Numbered from the stretch's first letter, positions 21,837 to 31,648 are shown. The stretch is DNA of 64,000 bases from CAVRUD01 sp963724285 (GCA_963724285.1 CAVRUD010000013.1:372001-436000); one strand, 5' to 3'. Notes: generated by a model not told the origin, from the letters alone. A program made the numbers and translations.

Positions 21837-22193
21837 GTGCGACTCCTGCTAGGCACCGAACAGGCCGGATGGAGGCGGAGCATTGAGGGCTTCCCTCTGT
21901 CGCTTCGTCGAGACGGCAACAACCGGGCCTACCACTCTTCCCTACGATGCTCTCACATTCTGGTGCGAGGAGCGTTCTAGCCCAGGAAACGGAGTTGTTC
22001 TCTCGGTGGCATCGTGCTAGGATAGGCGCTTGACTAAGCGCCGTCCACCAGGTCGGCGCTCTCTCATGCGCCCCCGGCAACCCGGGTGGCGCACGGCAGA
22101 ACGATCTGAGCATAAGCGCTCAATGTGCCCTGTACCTCAGCCAATCTGGCGGATCGGGCGTCTGGCGCAGTAGTACGACATGGAGGGACGCCC
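21837..22193. other. Divergent intergenic region between fakA and rpmB
   Basis: About 357 bases without a gene. It must hold the promoters of both divergent genes, but I cannot find a -35/-10 pair good enough to mark. A CG-rich hairpin near 22059-22095 is followed by no T-run. Confidence 0.4.
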
Positions 22194-22385
22194 GTGGCCC
22201 AGTGTGAGGTTTGCGGCAAGACCAAGACGTTCGGCAGAAACGTGAGCTTTTCGAAGCGGCGGACCAACCGGGACTTCCGGCCAAACGTCCACCGCAAGCA
22301 CGTCGTGATCCAGGGGCAGCCGGTTCGGGTCGACATCTGCACCCGCTGCCTTCGGACCCTCGGGAAGGAAGCTCGGGTCAAGTAG
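22194..22385 (+). CDS. rpmB: Large-subunit ribosomal protein bL28
   Basis: A 63-residue ribosomal protein. It has the zinc-ribbon form of bL28: CEVCGK at residues 3-8 and CTRCLR near residue 51, with KRRTNRDFRPNVHRKHV between. The GTG start at 22194 follows a GGAGGG site, and the protein would begin M-A-Q-C-E-V, the usual N-terminus. The retained zinc ligands (C+ form) suggest no selection for zinc sparing at this copy. It is monocistronic and followed by a perfect 18-bp stem hairpin. Confidence 0.95.
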   Translation: MAQCEVCGKTKTFGRNVSFSKRRTNRDFRPNVHRKHVVIQGQPVRVDICTRCLRTLGKEARVK

Positions 22386-22452
22386 ACCCTACGCTTCCTG
22401 ATCCACCGGCCGCACCCCCGCTGCGGCCGCCCACAGGGCCCCTGGACCGATA

Positions 22453-22490
22453 CCCCCGGGTCGCACCTCGAACGAGGTGCGACCCGGGGG
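22453..22490 (+). terminator. Hairpin terminator after rpmB
   Basis: A perfect 18-bp stem (CCCCCGGGTCGCACCTCG and its complement) with a two-base AA spacer between the arms lies 67 bases after the rpmB stop and is followed by TTGTTCG. The T-run is weak, so termination strength is inferred from stem stability. Confidence 0.7.
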
Positions 22491-22569
22491 TTGTTCGTCC
22501 CTTGCGCGCAGGACTAGGACCGGCCGCGTCATGGCGGCGGCGTCACAGTGGATTTTTGACAGTAATTCC

Positions 22570-22598
22570 TTGCTTTTCGCCGCCGCCGGGCGTATCGT
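22570..22598 (+). promoter_or_regulatory. Candidate promoter for the ABC exporter gene
   Basis: TTGCTT and TATCGT are separated by 17 bases, about 100 bases upstream of the GTG start at 22697. Only a partial match to the sigma-70 consensus. Confidence 0.3.
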
Positions 22599-22696
22599 GA
22601 GGTCCCGGGCGGTCAGGCGAGGCGCCATCGTGGTCCGCGACAGAGCACCACGGTTGCCCAAGTGGGCGATCGTGGCATCGGCTGAAAGGGTCTGGA

Positions 22697-24496
22697 GTGG
22701 CCGAGACGACGCGCGAATTCTCCGTGGCCGGGGCTCAACGCTATGACCATCGCAGCGCGGTGCGCTGGATCTGGTCCCACCTGCGCCGCTACCCGGGCAT
22801 GCTCGTCACCTTCGTCGGTTGCAGCCTGCTTGCAAACACCCGTGCGCTCACGGCCGCGCTGCTCACCGGGCTCGCCTTCGACGAAGTGACCTCGTCCGAT
22901 CCGGACCGGGGCCGGCTCACCGCGATCGTCATCGTCCTGGCGATCGCGGTTGCCGTTCAGAACCTGATGGACCTGTTCTCCGCCTTCGCCGGCGAATTCC
23001 TGGCGAAGCGGTTTCAGCGCGATGCCCGCAAAGAACTCTTCACGAGCCTGCTCGGCAAGAGCCAGACGTTCCACAACCGGCAGCGCATCGGCGACTTGAT
23101 GGCCAGGACGACCAACGATGTCAGCCTGCTCTCCTGGATGATCACGCCCGGCATCGGGGTCACCAGCGACTCGATCGTGGTGACTGCCGCCGCCTTCTTC
23201 GGCATCGCGCTGTTGGACTGGCGGCTGCTGCTCGTCCCTACGCTCTTCCTCATTTCCGGGCTCATAACGCTGAGGATGTACTCTCGAGATCTCTCCCCGG
23301 TCTCGAACGAGCTGCGCGAGCACTTCGGCAAGACCAATGCTCGCTTGCAGGAGACGATCACCGGGATCGAGGTCGTCAAGTCGAGCGCCCAGGAAGCCGA
23401 GGAAGAGCGCACCTTCACCGCCAATGTGCGCCGCTATCGGGACCTCTTCGTCCGCCGGGGTGAGATCCAGGCACGCTACCTGCCCCTCCTCCTCCTGGCA
23501 ATCGCGGCGGCGGGAGGCTTTGTCCACGGCGTTGCGCTCTATTCCGACGACCAGATCAGCCTGGGCGAACTCACCGCGTACATCGGGCTGATCGGCTCGC
23601 TCCGGGTTCCGGCCGGGCTCTCGATCTGGACGATCAATCTGGTCCAGCTCGGGCTCGTCGCGTCAGGGCGCATCCTCTCGTTGATCAAGGAAGAGACAGA
23701 GCTCGATCAGCAGACGGTCGGCTTCAACGAGCCAATGCGCGGCGAGATCGTCTTCGACCACGTCAGTTTTGGCTATGGCGGCAGCCGCGTGCTCAGCGAC
23801 GTCTCGTTCCGAGTCGAGCCGGGGCAGACCGTTGCAATCGTCGGCCAAACCGGCTCGGGCAAGTCGACCCTGACCAAGCTGGTCAACCGCACCTACGACG
23901 TCAGCGACGGCGCCATCCGCATTGACGGGGTCGATGTGCGCGACTGGAGCCTCGACTCCCTTCGATCTCAGGTCTCAACGATCGAACAGGATGTCTTCCT
24001 CTTCTCCCGCTCGATCGCGTCGAACATCGCCTTCGGCGCCGGTCAGGAGACCGACCGAGGGGCCATCGAGGCCGCGGCCCGCGACGCCCAGGCAGATGGC
24101 TTTATCCGGGGCTTCAAAGACGGGTATCAGACGGAAATTGGCGAGCGCGGCGTGACCCTCTCCGGCGGGCAGCGCCAGCGGATTGCCATCGCCCGGGCGC
24201 TCCTGACCGACCCGCGCATCCTGATCCTCGACGACGCCACCAGCGCCGTCGACAGCGCCACCGAGGACGAGATCCAGCTCGCGATCAAGCGGATTCAGGA
24301 GGGCAGGACCACCCTGCTCATTACCCACCGGCTTTCACAGATCCGCTGGGCAGACAAGGTGTTGGTGATCCACCACGGCGAGTTGATCGCCGAGGGATCG
24401 CACGACGAGTTGATGGAGACGTGCGATCTCTACCGCCGGATCTTCTCGCGGTACGAGCCGGCCCTGCCGCAGGGTCTCGCCGCGGCGGCCGTCTAG
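22697..24496 (+). CDS. ABC exporter half-transporter (permease-ATPase fusion)
   Basis: A 599-residue half-transporter. Residues about 30-310 form a six-helix exporter domain (RYPGMLVTFVGCSLLANTRA, the coupling stretch NRQRIGDLMARTTNDVSLLS). The ATPase domain has VGQTGSGKSTL (Walker A), the Q-loop IEQDVFLFS, LSGGQRQRIAIARALL (signature), LILDDATSAVD (Walker B with Asp in place of the usual catalytic Glu) and the switch LITHRLSQ. The Glu-to-Asp change in the Walker B position suggests a degenerate site, as in heterodimeric exporters. A methyltransferase and a second half-transporter with a canonical DEATA follow on the same strand, so the two transporters probably pair. Substrate unknown. Confidence 0.88.
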   Translation: MAETTREFSVAGAQRYDHRSAVRWIWSHLRRYPGMLVTFVGCSLLANTRALTAALLTGLAFDEVTSSDPDRGRLTAIVIVLAIAVAVQNLMDLFSAFAGEFLAKRFQRDARKELFTSLLGKSQTFHNRQRIGDLMARTTNDVSLLSWMITPGIGVTSDSIVVTAAAFFGIALLDWRLLLVPTLFLISGLITLRMYSRDLSPVSNELREHFGKTNARLQETITGIEVVKSSAQEAEEERTFTANVRRYRDLFVRRGEIQARYLPLLLLAIAAAGGFVHGVALYSDDQISLGELTAYIGLIGSLRVPAGLSIWTINLVQLGLVASGRILSLIKEETELDQQTVGFNEPMRGEIVFDHVSFGYGGSRVLSDVSFRVEPGQTVAIVGQTGSGKSTLTKLVNRTYDVSDGAIRIDGVDVRDWSLDSLRSQVSTIEQDVFLFSRSIASNIAFGAGQETDRGAIEAAARDAQADGFIRGFKDGYQTEIGERGVTLSGGQRQRIAIARALLTDPRILILDDATSAVDSATEDEIQLAIKRIQEGRTTLLITHRLSQIRWADKVLVIHHGELIAEGSHDELMETCDLYRRIFSRYEPALPQGLAAAAV

Positions 24497-24578
24497 GCAA
24501 CCGCCATGTCAGGGGCCTGGAATCCATCGGGAACGTCGGAGGAACGGCCTGCGGCGCAACAAGGAGCGAACACGAGCG

Positions 24579-25415
24579 ATGCCTGTGATCTCCCACGGCG
24601 ACGCGGACGGCAAGCAGCGGGTCGCCGCGCTCTACACCCGTGTCGCCTCCGACTACGATGAGTATGGCCCGCCGTTCTTCGCACACGCCGGGAGCAGGCT
24701 GGTCGACCTTGCCGGAGCGCGACCGGGCGACAAGATCCTCGACGTGGCCACAGGACGCGGCGCAGCGCTCTTTCCGGCCGCCGAACGCATCGGGCCGACG
24801 GGTGTTGCGGTCGGCATCGACCTTGCGGCCGGTATGGTCGAATGCACTCGGAACGAGATCGCTCGCCGGGGCCTCGCGAACGCGGCGGTGGTCCGGATGG
24901 ACGCCGAACACCTGGCGTTTGGGCCATCCGTGTTTGATCGGGTTGTGTGCGGCTTCGCCGTGTTCTTCTTTCCGGACGTGCCGCGCGTGCTGGCCGAGAT
25001 CCGGCAGGTGCTCCGCCGCGGCGGGACGGTCGCGTTCGCGTTTACGCGCGGGACGGACCCACGCTGGAGCTGGTACGGGGAGCTGCTCCAGCAGTTTGGG
25101 GCGCTCGACGGATTAGAGCCAATGGGCGGAGACGCCGCAATTCGCAATGAGGGCACCCTGGTAGCTGCCCTGCAAGCCGCCGGCTTCGCCGGCGCGCGCG
25201 AGATTGTGGAGGAAACCGAGTTCGTCATCCCGGATGAGACGGCATGGTGGTCCTCCCTATGGACGCACGGTGAACGGAGGCCGCTCGAACGCCTCGACAG
25301 CGACACGCTCGCACGGCTCCGCAAAGCGTGCTTCCGGCACCTCCAGACGATCATGGAGCCGTCTGGCTTGCCGGTGCGGCAGGCGCACGTCTTCGTTCTC
25401 GCCAGAAGAATTTGA
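24579..25415 (+). CDS. Class I SAM-dependent methyltransferase
   Basis: A 278-residue methyltransferase of the UbiE/Methyltransf_11 type. Motif I is KILDVATGRGAA (about residues 50-61), the acidic ribose-binding residue is in AVGIDLAAGMV, motif II/III is in FDRVVCGFAVFFFPDV, and LRRGGTVAFAF is post-motif III. It sits between two ABC half-transporter genes, 82 bases after the first and 26 before the second, so an operon is likely. A role in modifying the exported compound is inference; the substrate is not evident. Confidence 0.85.
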   Translation: MPVISHGDADGKQRVAALYTRVASDYDEYGPPFFAHAGSRLVDLAGARPGDKILDVATGRGAALFPAAERIGPTGVAVGIDLAAGMVECTRNEIARRGLANAAVVRMDAEHLAFGPSVFDRVVCGFAVFFFPDVPRVLAEIRQVLRRGGTVAFAFTRGTDPRWSWYGELLQQFGALDGLEPMGGDAAIRNEGTLVAALQAAGFAGAREIVEETEFVIPDETAWWSSLWTHGERRPLERLDSDTLARLRKACFRHLQTIMEPSGLPVRQAHVFVLARRI

Positions 25416-25441
25416 CTCGCACGTAGGAAGGACGCTCGCCT

Positions 25442-27286
25442 GTGGGCTTCATCATGGACGGCCTCGACGCCGAGGGATACGACCGCCAATACGACGACCG
25501 GGCGCTCGTCCGCCGGGTCGCGACCTACTTCTGGCCGGACCGCAAGGTCATGGTTGGCGTTGCGGCGCTGGCGGGCGTCGCCTCGTTGCTCGACGTCGCC
25601 CTGCCGGTCCTCATCGCGCGCGGGATCGAGTGGCTGGAGGATGACCGCTCCCTGTCCACGGTCGGCTGGCTCGCCTTCGCCATTCTGCTTGCCGGCGTGC
25701 TTGCCTGGACGGCCAACCTCGTCCGCCAGTGGTTCACCGCCCGCGTCGTCGGCGATGTTGTCCTTCGTCTCCGCCTGGACGCGTTCCGGGCGGTGCTGAA
25801 GCGCGACATGAGCTTTTATGACGAGTACCCGTCCGGCAAGATTGTCAGCCGGGTCACCTCCGACACCGAGGATTTTTCCCAGGTCGTCACCCTGACCCTC
25901 GACCTCTTCGCCCAACTGCTCGTCGTCATAGGATTGGGAATCGTCCTGCTCGTGATCGACGTCCAGTTGGCCCTGCTGGCGTTCCTAATCGCGCCGCTGG
26001 TGACCGGAGTCGCGCTGGGGTTCCGCAAGATCGCGCGGCGGGCAATGCAGCGGTCGCAACGCTCCAACGCCATCGTCAATGCCAGCGTGCAGGAGGCTAT
26101 GGCCGGCATCTCGATCGCTAAGAGCTTCCGACGGGAACGCGCCATCTACAACGAGTTCCTGCCGGTCAACCAACAGGCATATCAAGTCAATCTCCGGCTC
26201 GGTTTCATCTTCTCGTCGATCTTTCCGCTGTTGCTGGTCATCGCCGGCGCCGGCACGACCCTGATGGTCTGGGCCGGTGGAAACAAGGTGCTCGACGGTG
26301 ACATCACCGCGGGGGAATGGTTCCTCTTCATCCAGGCGGTTGCCGCATTCTGGTTTCCCCTGACGAGTGTCGCCTCCTTCTGGAGCCTTTTCCAGCAGGG
26401 CCTGGCCGCCAGCGAGCGCGTCTTCGCCCTGGTCGATGCCGAGCCGCGGGTCGTGCAGACGGCCGACAAGCCGGCCCAGCGCCTGGATGGGCGGATCGAG
26501 TTCCGCGATCTCGTCTTCCGCTACTCCGAGCAGGAGACGGTCTTCGACGGCTTCGACCTGATCATCCCGGCAGGCGAGACCGTCGCCTTCGTCGGACACA
26601 CCGGTGCGGGGAAGTCGAGCATCGGCAAGCTGATCGCCCGGTTCTACGAGTACCAGGGCGGCGAGATCCTGATCGACGGCAAGGACATCCGCGAGTTCAA
26701 CCTGCTGTCGTATCGTCATCAACTCGGCCTGGTGCCCCAGATCCCGTTCCTGTTCACCGGCACCGTGGCAGACAACGTCCGCTATGCCCGGCCCGGTGCC
26801 ACCGATGAGGAGGTCGAGCGAATCGCTCGAAGCGTCGGCCAGGGCGACTGGGTCGAAGGGCTGCCGAACGGGATGCAGTCCGATGTCGGGGAGGGTGGCC
26901 GGGGCCTGTCCCTGGGACAACGCCAGCTCATCGCTCTCGCCCGGATCATGCTGCAAGACCCCGCCATCGTCATCCTGGACGAAGCGACCGCCAGCGTCGA
27001 TCCCCTGACCGAAGCCCAGATCCAGGAGGGGCTCGACGCCGTCCTGCGCGACCGCACTTCGATCGTCATCGCCCACCGCCTCTCCACCATCCGCCACGCC
27101 GATCGCATCGTCGTGCTGGAGAAGGGCACGATGGTCGAGGAGGGCAGCCATGACGCGCTGCTGGAGCGGGGAGGGCACTACGCCCACCTCTTCAACACCT
27201 ACTTCCGCCATCAATCGCCCGATTACAAGCCGGGCGAGGGCTTTGCCCGGGTCGACGACCGCCTGCTTGCGTCGGGCATCGCCTAA
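25442..27286 (+). CDS. ABC exporter half-transporter (permease-ATPase fusion), canonical ATPase site
   Basis: A 614-residue partner-type half-transporter. Six helices span about residues 35-330, with the conserved YDEYPSGKIVSRVTSDTEDF coupling region. The ATPase has VGHTGAGKSSIGKL (Walker A), the Q-loop LVPQIPFLFTG, a signature that reads GLSLGQRQLIALARIML (the usual LSGGQ second glycine is absent) and VILDEATASVD (Walker B with catalytic Glu), then IAHRLSTIRHAD. The GTG start follows AGGAAGGA. The altered signature here and the Asp in the Walker B of its neighbour are what is expected of a heterodimer with one consensus and one degenerate site. Confidence 0.88.
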   Translation: MGFIMDGLDAEGYDRQYDDRALVRRVATYFWPDRKVMVGVAALAGVASLLDVALPVLIARGIEWLEDDRSLSTVGWLAFAILLAGVLAWTANLVRQWFTARVVGDVVLRLRLDAFRAVLKRDMSFYDEYPSGKIVSRVTSDTEDFSQVVTLTLDLFAQLLVVIGLGIVLLVIDVQLALLAFLIAPLVTGVALGFRKIARRAMQRSQRSNAIVNASVQEAMAGISIAKSFRRERAIYNEFLPVNQQAYQVNLRLGFIFSSIFPLLLVIAGAGTTLMVWAGGNKVLDGDITAGEWFLFIQAVAAFWFPLTSVASFWSLFQQGLAASERVFALVDAEPRVVQTADKPAQRLDGRIEFRDLVFRYSEQETVFDGFDLIIPAGETVAFVGHTGAGKSSIGKLIARFYEYQGGEILIDGKDIREFNLLSYRHQLGLVPQIPFLFTGTVADNVRYARPGATDEEVERIARSVGQGDWVEGLPNGMQSDVGEGGRGLSLGQRQLIALARIMLQDPAIVILDEATASVDPLTEAQIQEGLDAVLRDRTSIVIAHRLSTIRHADRIVVLEKGTMVEEGSHDALLERGGHYAHLFNTYFRHQSPDYKPGEGFARVDDRLLASGIA

Positions 27287-27362
27287 AACCCCCGTCGCAC
27301 AGCGGTCGCGTAATCGCGCCGCCCATGGAGATGCCCGCACGCATCGCCAGGTGTTTCACGGC

Positions 27363-28166
27363 TCAGTTGATCCGCAGGTCGAGCCTGGCGAGATTGATCC
27401 CGGAAGCCTCGACGCTCCAGGTCTCCCGGCCGTGGACGGAATGAAGCGCCGTGAGCGTGCCGGTCGTTACGATCTCGCCCGCGCTGAGTGGCACCCACCC
27501 AGGCCGGTCGTGCGACGCGGCCACGACGTCTGCGAGCGCACGTAACGGACTGCCAAGCACGTTGGTGCCCCCGCCACGTGCCTCCTCCACCCCCTCACGA
27601 GCCAGCGTGATCGTGAATACCCGCAGAGCTGCGACCGGATCGGATAGCACCGCGACCGGGACGGGCGGCCCAACGACAAGGGCGCCATGCACGCCGAAGT
27701 CGGCGACTGCATCGGCCGTTTGGACACTCCACCCGGGGAAATGGCACTGGACGATCTCATAGCCGAGGGCTATCCAGTCGACGTGCGCCAGAAGTTCGGC
27801 CTCCCCGGCGACCGCCGGAGGCGTTGTCCCGAAGTGCAGCACAATCTCCGGCTCAAGCCGCGGCTGCGCGAGGTGGTCGATATCGACTCCGCCTGGGGTT
27901 GTACCGAGGAACGTCACAGTGGTGTCGTAGACGGGGGCCCAGAATGGGGCATCGACGCCGAGGACGTCCCAGACCGCCCGGTTGGTGAACCCGAGCTTGC
28001 GGCCGATGGGTCGCTCGCCCCGGGCGTTGCGTTGGCGCATCAGTTCGGCACCGACCGCGTAGGCGGCCGCGAGGTCGAATCCCGCCACACGCGCCGTGAG
28101 CGGCGGCAGCTGCGTGGCACGGTCCAACGCGTTCATCAACTCGGAGCAGATCGCGTCGATGTCCAT
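27363..28166 (-). CDS. 2-keto-4-pentenoate hydratase / 2-oxo-hepta-3-ene-dioate hydratase family protein
   Basis: A 267-residue member of the FAH-fold hydratase/decarboxylase family of aromatic meta-cleavage pathways. Features include GRKLGFTNRAVWDVLGVD (about residues 58-75), the metal-binding acidic residues in LEPEIVLHFG, the IALGYEIVQCHFPGW stretch and the final ISAGEIVTTGTLT-like VPLSAGEIVTTGTLTAL. The ATG at 28166 has GGGAAGG six bases upstream, better than an upstream in-frame ATG at 28190. It stands alone, divergent from queG, with no other ring-cleavage gene nearby, so a specific pathway cannot be assigned. Confidence 0.82.
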   Translation of the reverse strand: MDIDAICSELMNALDRATQLPPLTARVAGFDLAAAYAVGAELMRQRNARGERPIGRKLGFTNRAVWDVLGVDAPFWAPVYDTTVTFLGTTPGGVDIDHLAQPRLEPEIVLHFGTTPPAVAGEAELLAHVDWIALGYEIVQCHFPGWSVQTADAVADFGVHGALVVGPPVPVAVLSDPVAALRVFTITLAREGVEEARGGGTNVLGSPLRALADVVAASHDRPGWVPLSAGEIVTTGTLTALHSVHGRETWSVEASGINLARLDLRIN

Positions 28167-28304
28167 GGCGACCTTCCCAACGCGTGTCATGTCCGCGACA
28201 CCTATTTTGGCTCAGGCAATCGATCCTGCCTGCTGGCATCTCGACGCTGCCTCGGCGGGTACTCCTGCGGGACCCGCTGCACAGATCTGTCGCACAATTA
28301 GGGA

Positions 28305-29504
28305 ATGCAATCGCGCCTCACTTCCCCGCTCATCCTGACACCATCCCCGTCTTCGCGCCAGCACCTGACCGCAGTGGTCAAGCGCCTGGCCGCGGACAAT
28401 GGCCTTGAGATCGCAGCAGTGACCTCCGCCGAGCCGTTTGAGGGACTCGCGGAATCGCTGGAGCGGCACATCGCCGCCGGCCATGTCGACGGGCTTGACT
28501 GGTTCACGCCCGAGCGCGCCAGGTTCTCGGCCTCGCCCCGCAACCTCCACCCGACCGCGCGCTCGATCCTCTCGGTCGGCGTTGCCTACTGGAGCATCGA
28601 TCCGGGCAAACCGGACGATGGCGTCCTCCGCGGTCGGATCTCCCGCTACGCCTGGGGCGTCGATTACCACAATCTCCTCAAGGCGCGGATGCGTTCGTTC
28701 CTCGACGCGCTGGAGCGCGAAGTCGGGGAGCAGGTTGAGTCGCGGTCGCTGGTCGACACCGCCAGGATCGTGGACCGGGCAGTTGCGGTACGGGCCGGGC
28801 TTGGTTGGTACGGCAAGCACGCCTGCGTCATCATTCCCGGCCACGGCTCCTGGGTCATGCTCGGCGAGGTGTTGCTCGACCTCGACCTCGAGCCGGATCA
28901 GCCCCTCGACCGCGACTGCGGCCGCTGCTCGATCTGCATCGACCGCTGTCCCACCGGGGCGATCGTGGCGCCGTACACGGTCAACTCGCCCAAATGCCTC
29001 TCGTTCCAGACGATCGAGCAGCGGGGCGCGATCCCGCCCGAGATTCGCCCCTTCATGGGCGACTGGGTCTTCGGCTGCGATGTCTGTCAGGATGTCTGCC
29101 CGTACACGAAGGCGGCCCGCCCCGAACCTGACCCTGCCTTCCTGCCCAGGACGGTCGAGAACGCTTATCCGTCCCTCCACCGCCTGATCACTATGACGGA
29201 CACCGAGTTCCGCGCCCTCTATCGGGGCACGCCCGTTACCCGGGCGAAGCGCCGCGGCCTGGCCCGCAACGCCGCAGTCGCCCTTGGCAACCTTGGCTCC
29301 GATGCCGACGTGCCCATCCTCATCGAGACGCTCGCTCACCACGACGAGCCACTGGTGCGCGGTCACGCAGCCTGGGCAATGGCCAGGATCGGAGGAGCCC
29401 GAGCAGTGGACGCCCTTGACCGCCGGTGCAGAATCGAGCCGAATGAAAGCGTGCGTACCGAAATCTCAACCGCGCTGGAAGGATCGGTTACGGCTCGGAG
29501 ATGA
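28305..29504 (+). CDS. queG: Epoxyqueuosine reductase QueG
   Basis: A 399-residue cobalamin- and Fe-S-dependent enzyme that reduces epoxyqueuosine to queuosine in tRNA. The N-terminal cobalamin-binding part includes the RYAWGVDYHNLL stretch and GLGWYGKHACVI with the catalytic-region residues. The two [4Fe-4S] clusters are CGRCSICIDRCPTGAI and CDVCQDVCPYTK. A HEAT-like repeat ends the protein (ARNAAVALGNLGSD, RGHAAWAMARIGG). Its 3' end overlaps the convergent dnaX by 17 bases. No other queuosine gene is in the window. Confidence 0.93.
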   Translation: MQSRLTSPLILTPSPSSRQHLTAVVKRLAADNGLEIAAVTSAEPFEGLAESLERHIAAGHVDGLDWFTPERARFSASPRNLHPTARSILSVGVAYWSIDPGKPDDGVLRGRISRYAWGVDYHNLLKARMRSFLDALEREVGEQVESRSLVDTARIVDRAVAVRAGLGWYGKHACVIIPGHGSWVMLGEVLLDLDLEPDQPLDRDCGRCSICIDRCPTGAIVAPYTVNSPKCLSFQTIEQRGAIPPEIRPFMGDWVFGCDVCQDVCPYTKAARPEPDPAFLPRTVENAYPSLHRLITMTDTEFRALYRGTPVTRAKRRGLARNAAVALGNLGSDADVPILIETLAHHDEPLVRGHAAWAMARIGGARAVDALDRRCRIEPNESVRTEISTALEGSVTARR

Positions 29505-31512
29505 TCTCGGCGTCGAAGATGTTCTTGACTGCCTCGATGCGGCTGAGGTCGTCTTCGGTTGGGCCGCCCGAGGCGTTCTCGTCGCCGGAAACTGGCTCTA
29601 CATCGGGCCGGTCCCCTGGATCCGCCTCGGCAACCCGCGAAGCGGGCTGATCAAACGTGGTGGTGGGCGCCGCCTGACTCGCGGGTGCGGCAGCCCGCCC
29701 GGGAGCAGTAGGTGCGGATGCCACGACATCGGTGCGCAGAACGCACGAGACGCTCACCGTGCGGCCGAGCAGTCGTCCCATCACGTCCTCGATGACCGGC
29801 CGGACATCGTCGGCGTTGAGTTTCGTCTTGTGGAAGTCGTAGGCCGTGGCGATCGTGATGTGGTCGGTCGTGACGACCACCGGATCTGCCTCCCTCAGGA
29901 GGGCCTCGATCCGCCGGTTGACGGCCTTCACGTCGCCACAGACCCGCGGCCACAACTCGACCAGGTGCTCAAGATCGTTCCCCGCGCCATTCGACCCAAC
30001 CGTAGTGGCAGACGGCGCTGGGGAAGTGGGTACACTCGCCAGGGCCTGCGCAGCAGCAGCATTCCCAGAAGGCGCGGGAGGGGCCTCACGTAGCGCGCGA
30101 CCGTGCGACGCCTCGGCCGCCGGCGGCTTGTTGCCAGGCCCCATGCGAATCCGGTCGCGCAGGGCCGTCGTCGGCGGCTTCGAGAGGAGATCCTGATTGG
30201 TGGAATTGACATCTTGAGACGTCGAACGTGGCGGTTCGGGCGTCTGCGTCGGGTTGGCCACTGGTGCGACCGCCACTGGAGCCGCTGCTGCCTGGATAGC
30301 GTTCGGATCAGGCCGGAGGATTCCGGCGACGAGGGCAATCTCTAGCGGCAGTTGGCCGTAGGGCGAATGGCGAATCCGGTAGTCGGTTTCGCTGAACCGG
30401 CGGGCAAGATCGGCCAGTTCTTGCAAATCGAACCGAGCCGCAAGCTCCTGAGCCTTGGAGTCGGCGTCCGGCGAACCTCCCGCCCGCTGGTGGAGCAGCA
30501 CGCGCAGGTAGGCCACAAGCTGCCGGTTCAGCTGGCGGGGATCCTCCCCGGCCTCGACCGCGCCGTTGACCGTGCCCAGCGCCAGCGCGGCATCTCGATC
30601 GGCCAGAGCAGTGACAAGCGTCTCAACTCGGTCGTTGCGGCTGACCCCAAGCAGGGTGCGGACCAGATCCGCTGTGATCACGCCGTCCGTTTGGGCCTGG
30701 TCGCGGTAGACCGCCAATTGATCGAGCAAGCCTAGCGCATCGCGCAAGCTGCCGGTCGCGTGGCGAGCGATCACGGGGAAGGCATCAGGCTCGACGGTGA
30801 GGCCCTCAGCGTCGGCCACTGTCTGCAAGCGGGCGATCATCGCGTCGAGCGTTATCCGACGGAAGTCGAACCGCTGGCAGCGCGAGACGATGGTCGCGAG
30901 CAGCTCCTCCGGGTCGGTCGTCGCCAGCACAAACTTGGTGTGGGCGGGCGGCTCTTCCAGGGTCTTGAGGAAGGCGTTGGCCGCTGCGCCCGTGATTTGG
31001 TGCGCCTCGTCGATGATGTAGAACTTCGTGCGGAGCAGAGCGGGAGCGTACTTGACCCGTTCGCGCAGCTCTCGAATGTCGTCGATGCCGCGGTTGGAGG
31101 CGGCGTCGATCTCGATCACGTCGGTGGCGCCTCCCCTGGCGATCGATACGCAGGCGTCGCAGGCGCCGCACGGGCGAACCTCCGGATCGGGGTCCTGGCA
31201 GTTGACCGCCTTGGCGAGCAGCCTGGCCGTTGTCGTCTTGCCGGTGCCGCGCGGCCCGCAAAAGAGGTAGGCGTGGCCGATCCGATTGAGACGAATGGCA
31301 TTGCGCAGCGTCTGAACGACGTGCTCCTGCCCGACCAGATCGTCCTGATCGAACGATTGGGGTCGGTACTTTCGATACAATGCCAGGGTCTGGGCGAACC
31401 CGGATTCCTCGTGTGACGTGCTGGGTGCCGGCAATGAATCGGGTAGATTCTGGACGGAATCCGGCGTTGCTGGTGTTTCGTCGGGAAGATCGAAGAGGCT
31501 CGGAGCCGTCAT
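29488..31512 (-). CDS. dnaX: DNA polymerase III subunit gamma/tau
   Basis: A 674-residue clamp-loader ATPase. The AAA+ part begins with LYRKYRPQSFDQDDLVGQEH, then CGPRGTGKTTTARLLAKAVN (Walker A), a four-cysteine zinc module (NCQDPD..CGACDAC), DAASNRGIDDIRELRE, IIDEAH (Walker B) and the SRC sensor in TIVSRCQRFDF. The C-terminal third is Pro/Ala-rich with a tau-like domain (LVELWPRVCGDVKAVNRRIE). ATG 31512 with GGAAGG upstream is preferred over 31566. No slippery A-run for gamma synthesis stands out. The gene is divergent from rsmI. Confidence 0.94.
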   Translation of the reverse strand: MTAPSLFDLPDETPATPDSVQNLPDSLPAPSTSHEESGFAQTLALYRKYRPQSFDQDDLVGQEHVVQTLRNAIRLNRIGHAYLFCGPRGTGKTTTARLLAKAVNCQDPDPEVRPCGACDACVSIARGGATDVIEIDAASNRGIDDIRELRERVKYAPALLRTKFYIIDEAHQITGAAANAFLKTLEEPPAHTKFVLATTDPEELLATIVSRCQRFDFRRITLDAMIARLQTVADAEGLTVEPDAFPVIARHATGSLRDALGLLDQLAVYRDQAQTDGVITADLVRTLLGVSRNDRVETLVTALADRDAALALGTVNGAVEAGEDPRQLNRQLVAYLRVLLHQRAGGSPDADSKAQELAARFDLQELADLARRFSETDYRIRHSPYGQLPLEIALVAGILRPDPNAIQAAAAPVAVAPVANPTQTPEPPRSTSQDVNSTNQDLLSKPPTTALRDRIRMGPGNKPPAAEASHGRALREAPPAPSGNAAAAQALASVPTSPAPSATTVGSNGAGNDLEHLVELWPRVCGDVKAVNRRIEALLREADPVVVTTDHITIATAYDFHKTKLNADDVRPVIEDVMGRLLGRTVSVSCVLRTDVVASAPTAPGRAAAPASQAAPTTTFDQPASRVAEADPGDRPDVEPVSGDENASGGPTEDDLSRIEAVKNIFDAEIISEP

Positions 31513-31648
31513 CCGTGAGAACCTTCCAGTGCGGGGGCGGAGATGCGAGACCAGCGGCCGTTGCATGTTCGTACACAGGAAGTATAGCCAGTCTGGCTCC
31601 GCCGAAGTAGTCTTGCAAGACCGGTGATCAACGATCGAAGGGGTCTCC

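Noticed and set aside
22024..22100. A SAM-riboswitch-like stretch (CCGGCAACCCGGG) before rpmB.
   Set aside because: Only the short GGCAACC part fits; the other conserved stems are absent and rpmB is not a methionine gene.
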